Translations under genes and position numbers: made by a program | Assembly: GCF_014643515.1 (NCBI RefSeq) | Contig: NZ_BMJP01000001.1 | Span: 496,001-560,000 of the forward strand | DNA length: 64,000 nt | Reading direction: 5' to 3' | Source of the DNA: Sphingomonas prati | Lineage (GTDB): Bacteria; Pseudomonadota; Alphaproteobacteria; Sphingomonadales; Sphingomonadaceae | Notes under the pieces: model-generated | Database searches by the model: none | Seen by the model: the letters and a program-made list of their open reading frames with translations, nothing else | What the model was told of the DNA's origin: nothing | In this document: positions 16,395 to 24,300 of the stretch, piece by piece | Numbering within the stretch: position 1 is the stretch's first letter | How the letters are laid out: the number at the start of each line of letters is the position of its first letter

Positions 16395-16750
16395 TGGCTG
16401 ACATCACGCTGCGGTCCGAGGATCTGCCCGACCAAATCACCTTCCAGCGCAAGGTCGCCGCGACGGGTTTCGCCAGCGCCGGACAGGAGCGGTGGGTTCC
16501 GGTCGATACCGTCTGGGCCGGCGTGCAGGACCAGCTGCCCAGCCGCAGCGAGCGCGCCGACGACGGCCTCGTCCTGGCCACGGGCCGCGCGCGCGTCCGC
16601 GTTCGGTGGCGCGACGACATCACGGCCGACATGCGGATCCTGCACGGTGACCGCGTGATGCAGATTATCGCTGGCCCCGCCATGCTGGGACGCCGCGGCG
16701 GCCTGGAAATGATGGCCGAGGACTATTCCACCGCTGGCGGTACCGCGTGA
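16394..16750 (+). CDS. Head closure / head-tail joining protein (118 aa)
   Basis: Short beta-barrel-type protein: QITFQRKVAATGFASAGQERWVPVDTVWAGV..., RVRVRWRDDITADMRILHGDRVMQIIAG. This is the usual pattern of SPP1 gp16/HK97 head-tail joining proteins (the 'QR..' start, a Trp-containing strand, then a DxRxxxxGxxYxI-like motif). It sits between the connector and the gp10-like gene, as in other HK97-like phages, and its stop overlaps the next GTG (GTGA). Confidence 0.82.
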   Translation: MADITLRSEDLPDQITFQRKVAATGFASAGQERWVPVDTVWAGVQDQLPSRSERADDGLVLATGRARVRVRWRDDITADMRILHGDRVMQIIAGPAMLGRRGGLEMMAEDYSTAGGTA

Positions 16751-17277
16751 GCGCGACGATGCGCGGCGGCGCCGACCTCAGCGCGTTCCTAACGGCGCTG
16801 CCCCAAAACATCGAGCGGAACGTCCTGCGCACCGCGCTGAAGGCCGGCGCGGATGTCATTGCTGAGGGCGCGCGCGAGGAATGTCGGTCCGAAGAGGTTC
16901 GCGGCACGATCAAGACGAGTAGTCGGTCCGAGAAGGGCATCGTGACGGCCAAGATCCAGACGAAGGGCGATGGCGCGTTCAAGGCGCCGTGGCTGGAGTT
17001 CGGAACCGCCCCCCACTTCATCAGCGTCGACGACGATCAGACCGGCGGCAAGACGGTGCGGCGAATTAACCTGGAGGCGAAGCGCGGCTCGCTGGTCATC
17101 GGCGGCATGTTCGTCGGCTCGACGGTCTACCACCCCGGCGCCCGGCCCTACCCATTCATGCGCCCGGCCGTCGACACGCGGGAGACGGCCGCGATCGCGG
17201 CGATCAGCGCGCATATCGCGGGCAAGATGACGCGGGCCGGGATCGAGACGCCCGTCCCTGAGTATCCGGCGGAATGA
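16747..17277 (+). CDS. HK97 gp10-like tail-completion protein (176 aa)
   Basis: GADLSAFLTALPQNIERNVLRTALKAGADVIAEGAR is the N-terminal helix of the HK97-gp10 family; the following beta strands end in the characteristic YHPGARPYPFMRPAVDTRE motif. The family works at the head-tail joint. The 45 residues between WLEFGTAPHFI and VYHPGARP are longer than in the shortest members and contain a KTVRRINLEAKRGSLVIGG strand pair. GTG start coupled to the preceding gene. Confidence 0.82.
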   Translation: MSATMRGGADLSAFLTALPQNIERNVLRTALKAGADVIAEGAREECRSEEVRGTIKTSSRSEKGIVTAKIQTKGDGAFKAPWLEFGTAPHFISVDDDQTGGKTVRRINLEAKRGSLVIGGMFVGSTVYHPGARPYPFMRPAVDTRETAAIAAISAHIAGKMTRAGIETPVPEYPAE

Positions 17278-17678
17278 GCGGTGTCCTGATCGCTGGCGAG
17301 TTGCTGACGGGCTTCGAGCCGCTCACGACGCTGGTACCCGTCGACCAGATTAAGGCGTGGGTGCTGCCGCAAGGTACGCCCCTCCCGTCGCTGGTCGCGA
17401 CGCGCATCAGCCGGACGAAGGTCCAGTTCCTCGCCGCGGAAAGCGTGTGGCTGATCACGGAGCGGGTTCAGCTGACCGCGCGTGCCGGGAGCGGCCTGGC
17501 GCGCGACGCCATCCTCCGCGCCGCGGAGCGCGCCTGTGCGGACCGTACCGGCACGATCGCCGGATTTGATCAGGTCGCGGTGTTGTTCGCCGGTGCCGGA
17601 CCCGACTTCATGAATGACGCGGCCGACATCTTCATGGGCAGCATCGACCTGCGCATCAGCTTCAACGAGCCCGCCTGA
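17274..17678 (+). CDS. Tail terminator / tail-completion protein, DUF3168-like (134 aa)
   Basis: Begins MSGVLIAGELLTGFEPLTTLVPVDQIKAWVLPQGTPLPSLV and has alternating strands (AESVWLITERVQLTARA) and a long helix (ARDAILRAAERACADR), the layout of the tail-terminator ring proteins that follow gp10-like genes. ATGA overlap with the upstream gene. Assigned mainly by position and fold pattern. Confidence 0.7.
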   Translation: MSGVLIAGELLTGFEPLTTLVPVDQIKAWVLPQGTPLPSLVATRISRTKVQFLAAESVWLITERVQLTARAGSGLARDAILRAAERACADRTGTIAGFDQVAVLFAGAGPDFMNDAADIFMGSIDLRISFNEPA

Positions 17679-17702
17679 CCTTTCACAACACTGGAGACAG
17701 CC

Positions 17703-17948
17703 ATGACGATTTCCAAAAAGCACGCCGTAGCATTGCAGCAGATCACGCACGGCGACGACGCATTTGCCCAGAGCGCCGTGATCATCGGCATGCACGCCGG
17801 CCAGTTCGGGGACTGGGAGATGGCGGGGCTGGTACGCGAGGCAACTGCGACGGAAGTCGCGGCCGCAAAGGGTGAGAAGACCGTCGCGCGCAAGCCCCGG
17901 AAGCGGTCTCCCAGCAAGACGCCGGCAGCCCAGACACCGTCCGTCTAA
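17703..17948 (+). CDS. Hypothetical small tail-region protein (81 aa)
   Basis: An 81-residue protein with an ordered start (KKHAVALQQITHGDDAFAQSAVIIGMHAGQFGDWEMAGLVREAT) and a basic, Lys/Arg/Ser/Pro-rich tail (KPRKRSPSKTPAAQTP). A good ribosome site (CTGGAGAC) lies before the ATG. The basic tail could bind nucleic acid or be disordered. No known family; it sits between the tail terminator and the tail-tube genes. Confidence 0.6.
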   Translation: MTISKKHAVALQQITHGDDAFAQSAVIIGMHAGQFGDWEMAGLVREATATEVAAAKGEKTVARKPRKRSPSKTPAAQTPSV

Positions 17949-17974
17949 CGCATTCCATCAGCGAGGCGCACCGT

Positions 17975-19612
17975 ATGACCAGTTCGACTTCTGCCGGCAC
18001 GACGCTGGCAATCTCAGCGGCGATGCCGGGAACGTTGGACGTGGCCGGGTACGGTGCGTTGGTGTACACTACGATCGGCGGGGTCGAGAGCATCTCTGCT
18101 TTCGGACCGCAGTCCGCGGTCAACACCTTCGAGCCGCTCGCCGGCGGTCAGCAGAAGCACAAGGGTCCGGTCAACTACGGATCGCTGCAGCTGCCTCTCG
18201 CCGTTGATAATGCGGACGCCGGACAGGCGCTGCTGCGTACGTTCGCGGATCCGGACAACAGCGCCCAGGCGACGTTCCGCGTGATGCTACCAAACGGCGA
18301 CGTGCGGTACTTCCGCGGTCGCGCGTTCGGCTCGCCGGAGACGGTCGGTAGCGCGACCAACGTGCTGATGATGACCGCTACGGTCGAAATCATGACACGG
18401 CCGCGCGGGACTGGGGTCGCCAATCCTACGCCTACCCCGACGCCGACCCCCACCCCCACCACGCCTCTCCCGAGCGTCCTGTTCGTGAAGGGCGACAGCA
18501 TATCGACACAGGACTATTCGCCGCAGTCGTGGGTCGACCTGCTAGACCTCGGCCCGAATGTGACGATCGTCAATTACAGCGTCTCGGGGGCCACCCAGAC
18601 CGCTGCGGCGAATGACTTCAACAGCGACCACGCGGCCTATTACGACCCCAATAAGCGGAATGTGCATGTCATCGCGCGGGTCAGTAACGACGTCGCGGGA
18701 TACACCGTCTCCCCTGCCGCTGCCGATTTCTACGACACGAAGACGACTGGCTACATCGCTGCGGCCAAGGCGGCCGGCGACTATGTCGTGGTTCTCACCA
18801 TGCTGCCCCGCGACGACGCATTGATGGACTCGGCCAAGGAAGCGAACCGACTGTCCTACAACGCGAAGGCGGTCGCGAACGCCGGGGGCGCAGACGTTGT
18901 AATCAACATCGCCGCGGACAGCATCATGGGGGCCAAGCCGGTGAACAGGGCGTTCTACAACGACGACCTGGTCCACCCGGTGTTGGGCGGTCAGCAGCGC
19001 ATCGCCGCGATCGCGCGTCCGCTTCTCCTTCCCCTGTTCCAGCTGGCGCCCCGCCAGCCCGTTGCAGCGCCCGCCGACAAATCGATCCGCCTAACGGGCC
19101 TCACGCGTCTGACCGAAAGCGCCAACGGCACCGGGTACAACTACACGCCCAGCGGTTCGGTGAACTACAACAACCTCTATGCTTCCGGTTATTCGGCGGC
19201 TGTACTGCCTGCGAATACCGACGGCTGGTGGGGCGCGGCTATGAGCGGCTTTGGCTCAAGCGGTTTGCTGATCGGACTGGCGACCAGCGCGGCACCACAA
19301 AGTTACGGCGATTGTTACGTCGCTCTGTATGCCGACAGCGGGGCCTCCGGCACGAAATACAGCTATACCGGTGAGGACACCGGCTCAGGGCAGGTGACGG
19401 GTAATGTTGCCCCGGCAGCCGGCGACATCCTGCGCCTCCGGCGGGCCGGATCGACGCTGTACGCCGAGGCATCGAAAGACAACGGCGCGACGTGGCTATT
19501 CCTTCAGTCATTCGACGCCCCGACGGGTGCGGTCCGGCCCTTTTTCCAGACGGGTAACGCCGGTGCGAATGGCGTCATCGTTCGGCCCCGTGGATCGAGT
19601 AACATCGTATGA
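17975..19612 (+). CDS. Tail-tube-like protein fused to an SGNH/GDSL hydrolase (545 aa)
   Basis: Residues 1-142 align without gaps to the 149-aa tail-tube protein at 19888, with 97 of 142 positions identical. A PTPTPTPTPTPTT linker (151-163) follows. Residues about 165-355 resemble an SGNH hydrolase: GDS with Ser175, SND at 237-239 (block III), and D331-L-V-H334 (block V Asp/His). Block II Gly is less clear (VSGATQT). Residues about 370-545 form a beta-rich module (GYNYTPSGSVNYNNLYASGY ... YAEASKDNGATWLFLQ), perhaps a glycan-binding jelly roll. SGNH enzymes are often acetyl-esterases. This looks like a decorated tail subunit that displays an enzyme. Confidence 0.8.
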   Translation: MTSSTSAGTTLAISAAMPGTLDVAGYGALVYTTIGGVESISAFGPQSAVNTFEPLAGGQQKHKGPVNYGSLQLPLAVDNADAGQALLRTFADPDNSAQATFRVMLPNGDVRYFRGRAFGSPETVGSATNVLMMTATVEIMTRPRGTGVANPTPTPTPTPTPTTPLPSVLFVKGDSISTQDYSPQSWVDLLDLGPNVTIVNYSVSGATQTAAANDFNSDHAAYYDPNKRNVHVIARVSNDVAGYTVSPAAADFYDTKTTGYIAAAKAAGDYVVVLTMLPRDDALMDSAKEANRLSYNAKAVANAGGADVVINIAADSIMGAKPVNRAFYNDDLVHPVLGGQQRIAAIARPLLLPLFQLAPRQPVAAPADKSIRLTGLTRLTESANGTGYNYTPSGSVNYNNLYASGYSAAVLPANTDGWWGAAMSGFGSSGLLIGLATSAAPQSYGDCYVALYADSGASGTKYSYTGEDTGSGQVTGNVAPAAGDILRLRRAGSTLYAEASKDNGATWLFLQSFDAPTGAVRPFFQTGNAGANGVIVRPRGSSNIV

Positions 19613-19770
19613 TCAGGCAAGCCCCACCCGCACCAAGCGAACTGAACGCCGCCAAGAAGCGCGTGGCCGAGTATATCCGCTGCTGGCATCCCGACTTTAT
19701 CGTGCGGCGCGATCTCGAGACCATTCTGGCGTCGTTTGAGCCTGAGTGCGGCCTAGACACAGCCACCTAG
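19609..19770 (+). CDS. 53-aa microprotein, paralogue of the one at 35384
   Basis: ATG 19609 overlaps the TGA of the fusion gene (ATGA). The protein reads MIRQAPPAPSELNAAKKRVA then EYIRCWHPDFIVRRDLETIL and ends ...CGLDTAT. Across 33 ungapped residues, 19 are identical to the 49-aa protein at 35384-35533 (shared SELxAAKxRVxExI, W, I, RDxETILA). Two independent, collinear copies show it is a real gene. It looks like one long helix plus a shorter one. Function unknown. Confidence 0.7.
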   Translation: MIRQAPPAPSELNAAKKRVAEYIRCWHPDFIVRRDLETILASFEPECGLDTAT

Positions 19771-19887
19771 GCCGGAAGGCCCGACCCCAGCTTGAACAGG
19801 TCCTGATGCCTCGCGCTCGGGCCTAACCCCTTTTGCCCGCCGGGCGAAAACCCCCGCTGATGCGGGTCACCACCATGGAGAAATATC

Positions 19888-20337
19888 ATGCCAAGTTCGA
19901 CTTCGGCGGGCACCACGATGGGCGTGTCCGTCGCCGCACCCGCAACCATGGACGCCGCCGGTTACACCGCGCTGACGTACACCACCGTCGGCGGCATCGA
20001 GAGCATTCCCGCTTTCGGTGCGACCAGTGCCGTCAACAGCTTCCAGCCGCTTGCCGGGCCGCAGGAAAAGCACAAGGGGCCGGTCAACTACGGATCGCTT
20101 CAGATCCCGATGGCGACCGACAGGGCGGACGCCGGCCAGACGATCATGAACACGCTGGGCGAGCCCGACAACAACGCGATGGGCTCGTTCGTCGTGACGT
20201 TCCCGAACGGCGACAAGCGATACTTCCGCGGTCGCGTGTTCGGCTCGCCGGAGACGGTCGGTTCCGCGACCAACGTGCTGATGACCAACTCGACGGTCGA
20301 GATCAACACGAAGGTCGTGAAGGTCAACGCCGCCTAA
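19888..20337 (+). CDS. Major tail (tube) protein (149 aa)
   Basis: Compact beta-rich protein (SSTSAGTTMGVSVAAPATMDAAGYTALTYTTVGGIESIPAFG ... TFPNGDKRYFRGRVFGSPETVGSATN) in the position of the tail-tube subunit, between the tail terminator and the tail chaperones. It is the unfused paralogue of residues 1-142 of the 545-aa gene. GGAGAAATATC precedes the ATG. The gap before it (19771-19887) contains an 8-bp stem (19831-19849) without a T-run. As the short form it is presumably the bulk tube protein, with the fused form as a minor component. Confidence 0.8.
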   Translation: MPSSTSAGTTMGVSVAAPATMDAAGYTALTYTTVGGIESIPAFGATSAVNSFQPLAGPQEKHKGPVNYGSLQIPMATDRADAGQTIMNTLGEPDNNAMGSFVVTFPNGDKRYFRGRVFGSPETVGSATNVLMTNSTVEINTKVVKVNAA

Positions 20338-20451
20338 CCCTTCCCGAGATCCGGCGCCCGCGACGCCGGCATCCCCTCATGTGTCGATCCGGTCCGCTGT
20401 CGCGGGTCTGGGCCGGGTCGGCGCACCATCCTCCCGCGAAGGACGCATCCC

Positions 20452-20886
20452 ATGGACATCACCCGTTACAAGCCCGCCCTCACCTCGTTCATGCATCTCA
20501 AAAGCCCGGACGAAGAAGAGCCGCTGTTCGAGACGCTCAGCACCAATCCGGACGAGATCCTGAAGGAAGCGGTGGGCATCACGTTCCACAGCGCCGGCAG
20601 CCCGGCCTATGAGGCGGCCGTCGCCAAGCGCACCAATCGGTCGCTCGTCCGCAGCAAGAAGAAGGCGGAACTCACCGCCGACCTGCTCCGCGCCGACACC
20701 GTCAGCTTCCTGACCGACGTCACCGTGTCGTTCCACCATCTTGACTATCCGCCGGCCGAAGGCGCGATCGGCGAGGATCTGTTCCGCGCCGTCTACGCCG
20801 ATCGTGAATATGGCTGGGTCGTCGAGCAGGCGAACGCCCACCTGGGCGACTGGTCGAATTTTACGAAGGGCTCGGCGAAGAGCTGA
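20452..20886 (+). CDS. Tail assembly chaperone, gpG-like (144 aa)
   Basis: Helical/acidic protein (MDITRYKPALTSFMHLKSPDEEEPLFETLSTNPDEI) between the tail-tube and tape-measure genes, where siphophages encode the G/GT chaperones that coat the tape measure during tail assembly. Ends at TGA 20884-20886. An ORF with no ATG, GTG or TTG codon overlaps its end in the -1 frame and continues to 21302, as in lambda G/GT. Confidence 0.72.
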   Translation: MDITRYKPALTSFMHLKSPDEEEPLFETLSTNPDEILKEAVGITFHSAGSPAYEAAVAKRTNRSLVRSKKKAELTADLLRADTVSFLTDVTVSFHHLDYPPAEGAIGEDLFRAVYADREYGWVVEQANAHLGDWSNFTKGSAKS

Positions 20887-21302
20887 GCCTCTACGTCCGT
20901 CAGGTCGCCTGGCTGCTCGCTATCCCCCGGTGGAAGGATGGCAGCGGCAAGGAGACCAAGCTCCCGGCCCGGATGGAAGGCTACAAGGCCCGCAAGGCCG
21001 ACCCACCGCTGCCGCCCCTCACCGCTCGTCACGTGTTCGACTGGCTGATGGAGGTTGGTCCCGCGGATGTCGGCGCCATGGGGCAGGTCCCGCTCGGCTG
21101 GTCGACCATCCGGGACTGGGCGGACGGCACGTTCCAGCGGCTGTCCGCGTGGGAGTTCCGGACCCTGCGGAAGCTGTCCGCCGAATATCTCGCCGAACTG
21201 AGTGCCGCCGAGGATCGCAACCGACCCGCGCCCTGGTCGCCGGGTCGTGCCGACATCGATCCCAAAACCGAAGAGCAGCAGCTGCGCGCCGTGCTTGGCT
21301 GA
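20808..21302 (+). CDS. gpT-like extension of the tail chaperone, probably made by -1 frameshift
   Basis: In the -1 frame relative to the gpG-like gene the reading frame is open from 20808, but its first ATG is only at 20973. The residues before that Met still look coding (LVEFYEGLGEELSLYVRQVAWLLAIPRWKDGSG). A T-run at AAT-TTT-ACG (20857-20865) allows a -1 slip on TTT, giving ...GDWSNF-YEGLGEEL. The product would be a G-T fusion of about 280 aa, the usual ratio-controlled chaperone. The site is not a perfect X-XXY-YYZ heptamer, so the exact position is uncertain; the coordinates give the whole open -1 frame. Confidence 0.6.
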   Translation: MWLGRRAGERPPGRLVEFYEGLGEELSLYVRQVAWLLAIPRWKDGSGKETKLPARMEGYKARKADPPLPPLTARHVFDWLMEVGPADVGAMGQVPLGWSTIRDWADGTFQRLSAWEFRTLRKLSAEYLAELSAAEDRNRPAPWSPGRADIDPKTEEQQLRAVLG

Positions 21303-21319
21303 ACAGAAAGGAGGTCGCC

Positions 21320-24300
21320 ATGGGTCAGAAGATTGCTTCGCTCGAAATCGAGCTGGCCATGGCGACCGGCGGAGCCGTGTCCGATCTCAACCGCTTTGGC
21401 GGTGTCGTCGACAAGGTCAGCGCGCAGGCGATCCGCGACCTGGACCGGATCGATGCCGCGACCAAGGGCGTCGGTGACATGACGCCGGCGACGCGGCAGA
21501 TGGTAAAGTTCGCTGAAGAGACGGCGAAGTCGGCAATCAGCGCAGCTCGGGACTTGGCGCGCGTTGAGGCGGCGGGCGAACGCATGGCGGCACAGCTGGA
21601 CCGCCAGCTGGCCGCCTATGGCAAAAGTTCGTCGGACATGCGGTCGATGAAGGCGGAGGCTGCTGCCCTCGCAGCCGAGCAGTCCGGTGCATCCGAACTG
21701 GCGTCGCGCATCCGTGCCAAGGAAGCCGAGCTCTACGACAAGGAGTTCGCCGCCATGCGGCGCCTGCGGCAGGAAGCCGATGCGCTGGCAGAAGAGCGAG
21801 CTGCGGCAGCGGCGATCGCGGCGGCTGCAGCCGAGCGCGACGCGACCGCGGCGCGCGAGGCCGCGCATGCGCACCAGATGTTCGAGGCCGCGGTCCGATC
21901 CGGCGTAGCGGCGATGAAAGACGCCGATGCCGTGCAGCTGGCCGCGAAGCGCGATGCTGAGGCAACGGCCACACGCGAAGCCGCCCATGCCTATCAGATG
22001 TTCGAAGCCGCCGTCCGCTCGGGTGCCGCGGCGATGCGGGAAGCCGACGCCATTGACGCGTCCGCGCAGCGCGAGCGCGACACGATCGCGACCCGCGAAG
22101 CAACGATCGCCCATCAGTTGTTCGAGGCGCGTGTTCGCGAGGGCACGGCCGCCATGCGCGCTGAAGAGGAAGCGGCGCGCAGGGACTCGGCAACGCTCGA
22201 CCGTTTACGCGAGATGCTCGACCCGGCCGCAGCGTCGCAGAACCGGCTGAATGCCGAGATGGCGGAAGCCCAGCGTGTGATGCTGGCCGCCGGTCACAGT
22301 ACCGAAGAGGTCGCGCGCGCGCAGGCCCTGATGATCCAGCACAACGATGGCGCGGTCCGCAGCACTGGCCAGGTGAAAGCCGGCATGCAGCAGTTGTCCT
22401 ACAACCTTAACGACGCCGCGACGATGTGGGCCATGCAGGCCAACCCTATGCAGATCTTTGCGTCGCAGGCCGGTCAGACGATGCAGGCGGTCCAGCTGAT
22501 GTCCGGGGAGGCCAAAGGCTTCCTCGGTTTGATGGCGGGGCCGTGGGGACTGGTAATCACGACGGCGATCGTCGCGCTCGTTCCGTTGATCGCGAAGATG
22601 ATCGAGATGAACCGTGCGGTCGACGACGCCGTCGACAAGCTGAAGAAGCAGGCGGCCGAAGACGAGATCACGCGCAAGGCGCAGGACCGGTACAAGGTCA
22701 GCGCCGAAGGTGTCGCGGCCGCAATCCGGGACGGCACGCTGGCGACCAAGCAGTCACTGGACGCTCTGCGTAGTTCCGCCGAGGCCGCGAATATCCTCGC
22801 GAAAGCCAACCTCGCCCGCGAGATCAGCATCCGGCAGGTCACGGCCGCCGAGCTGGAACAGGCCAAGGTTCTGGCGGAGAATGCCAAGGCGACAAACATC
22901 TTTGCCGGCGGACCGGGCGGCGCCCAGTCCCTCGTGTCTGCGCAGTACGGTGCGCGCGTCGGCGAGCTGGAGAAGAAGCTGGCCGAGCAGCTTAAGCTGA
23001 TCGAGCAGGCGCAGCGGCGGGTCCAGTTCACCCGTATCGACCTGGCTGCGGACGCCGCCGCGCGCGCGACGGATCCGTTGGCGAAGATCAACCATCAGTT
23101 TGACCAGCAGGTCGAGGCGGCGAAGCGGGCGGCTGCGGCGCAGGCTGCAGCTGGGCACGCGGTAGATGCACGCCTGACGCGCGAGCTGACAGCAATCGAG
23201 ACCGCACGTGATGCCGCCGTGAAGGCAGAACAGGACCGGACCTCGGCTGCAAAGGAAACGGCCAAGCAGATCGGTCGAAATATCACTCTGTCGGAAGCGC
23301 GCGGCATTGCCGAAAGCGTCGGCGGGCGTGTGACCAGCGACCATCGTTCGCTGGCCGAACAGCAGGCGCTCTATGCCAAGTATGCCGCCTACAAGGCGGG
23401 GAACGGCCCGTGGGCGGCGCTTGCGGCGAAACCCGGCACCAGCAACCACGAACTGGACCAGGCTGTCGACGTCGCGAAGGGCGGCGGCGTCACGCTGAAG
23501 AAGCTGGTCGACGCGTACCGCACGGCCGGGGTCAGGGTGGTCGAGGCGCTGGACGAAGGCAGTCACTTTCATATCGCCTGGAAGAAGGTGGGTGAGCAGG
23601 CGCGCGATCAGACCGCCGAACGGCAGGAAGCTGCCCGTGCCATCAAGGCCGTCGCAGACTTCCATCAGGACCTGGCCGAGCAGCACGGCGAGTATCTCGC
23701 CGAACAGGCCCGTGACACGCGAGAGCTCATGGAGACATGGGGTAAGCCGATCCACGGTGTTGACGTCACGGACAGCGCCATGGCGAAGATCGGAAACTGG
23801 GCCGACCATCACGGCCCGATCGCCGAGATGAACAAGGCGCTCGACGAGCAGGCGCAGTGGTGGGACGAAGTCGGTCAACGTGCCAATGAGGCTGCGTCCA
23901 GCATGGAACGCGCCTTCGGCCGCGTCGGCGGCGCGATCGGCGACGTTACGGTCCTGCTCGCCGACTATGGCGCTCGGCAGGCCGAGATCGATCGCGCGGC
24001 AAAGGATCAGACCGATCATCGTCAGCGGTCGAGCGAGCTCGAACTGTCGACGATGATCGGCCTGACGGGTGCCGCCAAGACGCTCTTCAACGAGCGCAGC
24101 GCCGGATACAAGGCGATGGAAGCCGCCGAGAAGGCGCTGACCCTCATCCAGTTGGCCCGCACAGCGGTCGACGTGGCGGGCGGTGCTGCAAAGATGTTCG
24201 CGCAGCTCGGTACGTTCGCGTTCCCAGCCGTCGTCGCGATGGGCGCGGTCATGGCCGGGCTCGGTTTCGCAGTTGCGACCGGTGGCGGTGGTGGCAATGA

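Noticed and set aside
18424-18465. CCNACN simple repeat as a CRISPR or mobile-element signature
   Set aside because: It is in-frame and encodes the Pro-Thr linker of the tail fusion protein; simple low-complexity coding DNA.
19831-19850. Intrinsic terminator before the tail-tube gene
   Set aside because: The 8-bp stem has no T-run on the plus strand, and the tail genes on both sides should be co-transcribed.
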